DNA from: Hevea brasiliensis
Lineage: Eukaryota; Streptophyta; Magnoliopsida; Malpighiales; Euphorbiaceae
Length of the DNA: 64,000 nucleotides
Assembly: GCF_030052815.1 (NCBI RefSeq)
Contig: NC_079505.1
Span: 63,609,309-63,673,308, forward strand
Direction of reading: 5' to 3'
Part shown: positions 63,727-64,000 of the stretch, piece after piece
Layout: each line of letters opens with the position of its first letter
Numbering within the stretch: the stretch's first letter is position 1
Made by a program: the position numbers and the translations under genes
The notes under the pieces: generated by a model
Told to the model about the DNA's origin: nothing
What the model saw: only the letters and a program-made list of their open reading frames with translations
The model's database searches: none

Positions 63727-64000
63727 TCGATATATATATATATGTACGAAGGAGAATGGTATTCCCAGGGAAATGCCACGTAGCGCTTTCCTTGAAAAGT
63801 TTGCCACGTGGCACTTTCTATTAATAACTTTCTTTAATAATAATAATTATTTAATTTTTTTATTTCTCTTTTAACTATCAATATTATTTGCAATTCTATC
63901 TTAATATTTATGATTTAAACTATTATTCTCTTTAAAATTTGATTTTTAAAAAAATTAAAATATTTTATGATTAAATATAATATTTAAAAATTAATTATAT
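63727..64000 (+). mobile_element. Helitron-like 5' end, runs off the window
   Basis: It starts TCGATATATATATATATG directly after the CTAG of the previous element. AAATGCCACGTAGCGC and TTGCCACGTGGCAC (63773-63813) follow, the best-preserved copy of the family's paired CACGTG blocks. The 3' end lies outside the window. Confidence 0.65.

Overview
This window is nuclear DNA of a flowering plant, most likely a woody eudicot. The evidence is a split protein gene for the plant-specific translation factor eIFiso4G with GT-AG introns, very AT-rich intergenic DNA, and plant lineages of transposable elements (copia, Tat-type gypsy, Tekay-like LTRs, hAT, Mutator-like, Tourist-like, LINE and Helitron). 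The species cannot be named from the sequence. I see no rRNA, tRNA or CRISPR array.

Layout. 1-2422 is the 3' end of a copia element (RNase H remnant, polypurine tract, LTR). 2968-10928 holds small non-autonomous elements, most of them fold-backs, including one (3239-3841) nested inside a Tourist-like MITE. 11235-23991 is a complete but dead Tat-lineage gypsy element on the minus strand with a perfect ATATA target duplication. Its 3' LTR is split by a 3.7 kb solo LTR of another family with its own AATAA duplication. 25597-33420 is a 5'-truncated LINE on the minus strand, broken by a 3.7 kb hAT transposon (26980-30726, 8 bp duplication) and a 1.4 kb Mutator-like fold-back (31124-32499, 9 bp duplication). 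33421-41256 is a nest of Helitron-like elements with CTAG ends.

42.5-52.6 kb is the only functional gene territory. A promoter with a TATA box, telo-box and pyrimidine-rich leader precedes a nine-exon eIFiso4G gene (794 residues; eIF4E-binding motif, MIF4G and MA3 domains). A hAT-type MITE sits in intron 1, and a 23 bp tandem duplication repeats the intron 4 splice donor. Downstream are another Tourist-like MITE and a Helitron (about 55567-63726) split by a 6.0 kb solo LTR (TGGCT duplication) that contains a 2 kb tandem duplication. A further Helitron 5' end abuts that Helitron's 3' end at 63727 and runs off the window.

Only the eIFiso4G gene looks functional. Every transposon protein seen carries stops, frameshifts or lost catalytic residues. 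I did not find a convincing new cellular system. The most interesting points are the duplicated splice donor, the hairpin-array fold-back, the solo LTR with its kilobase tandem duplication, the head-to-tail Helitron junction and the clear order of nested insertions.
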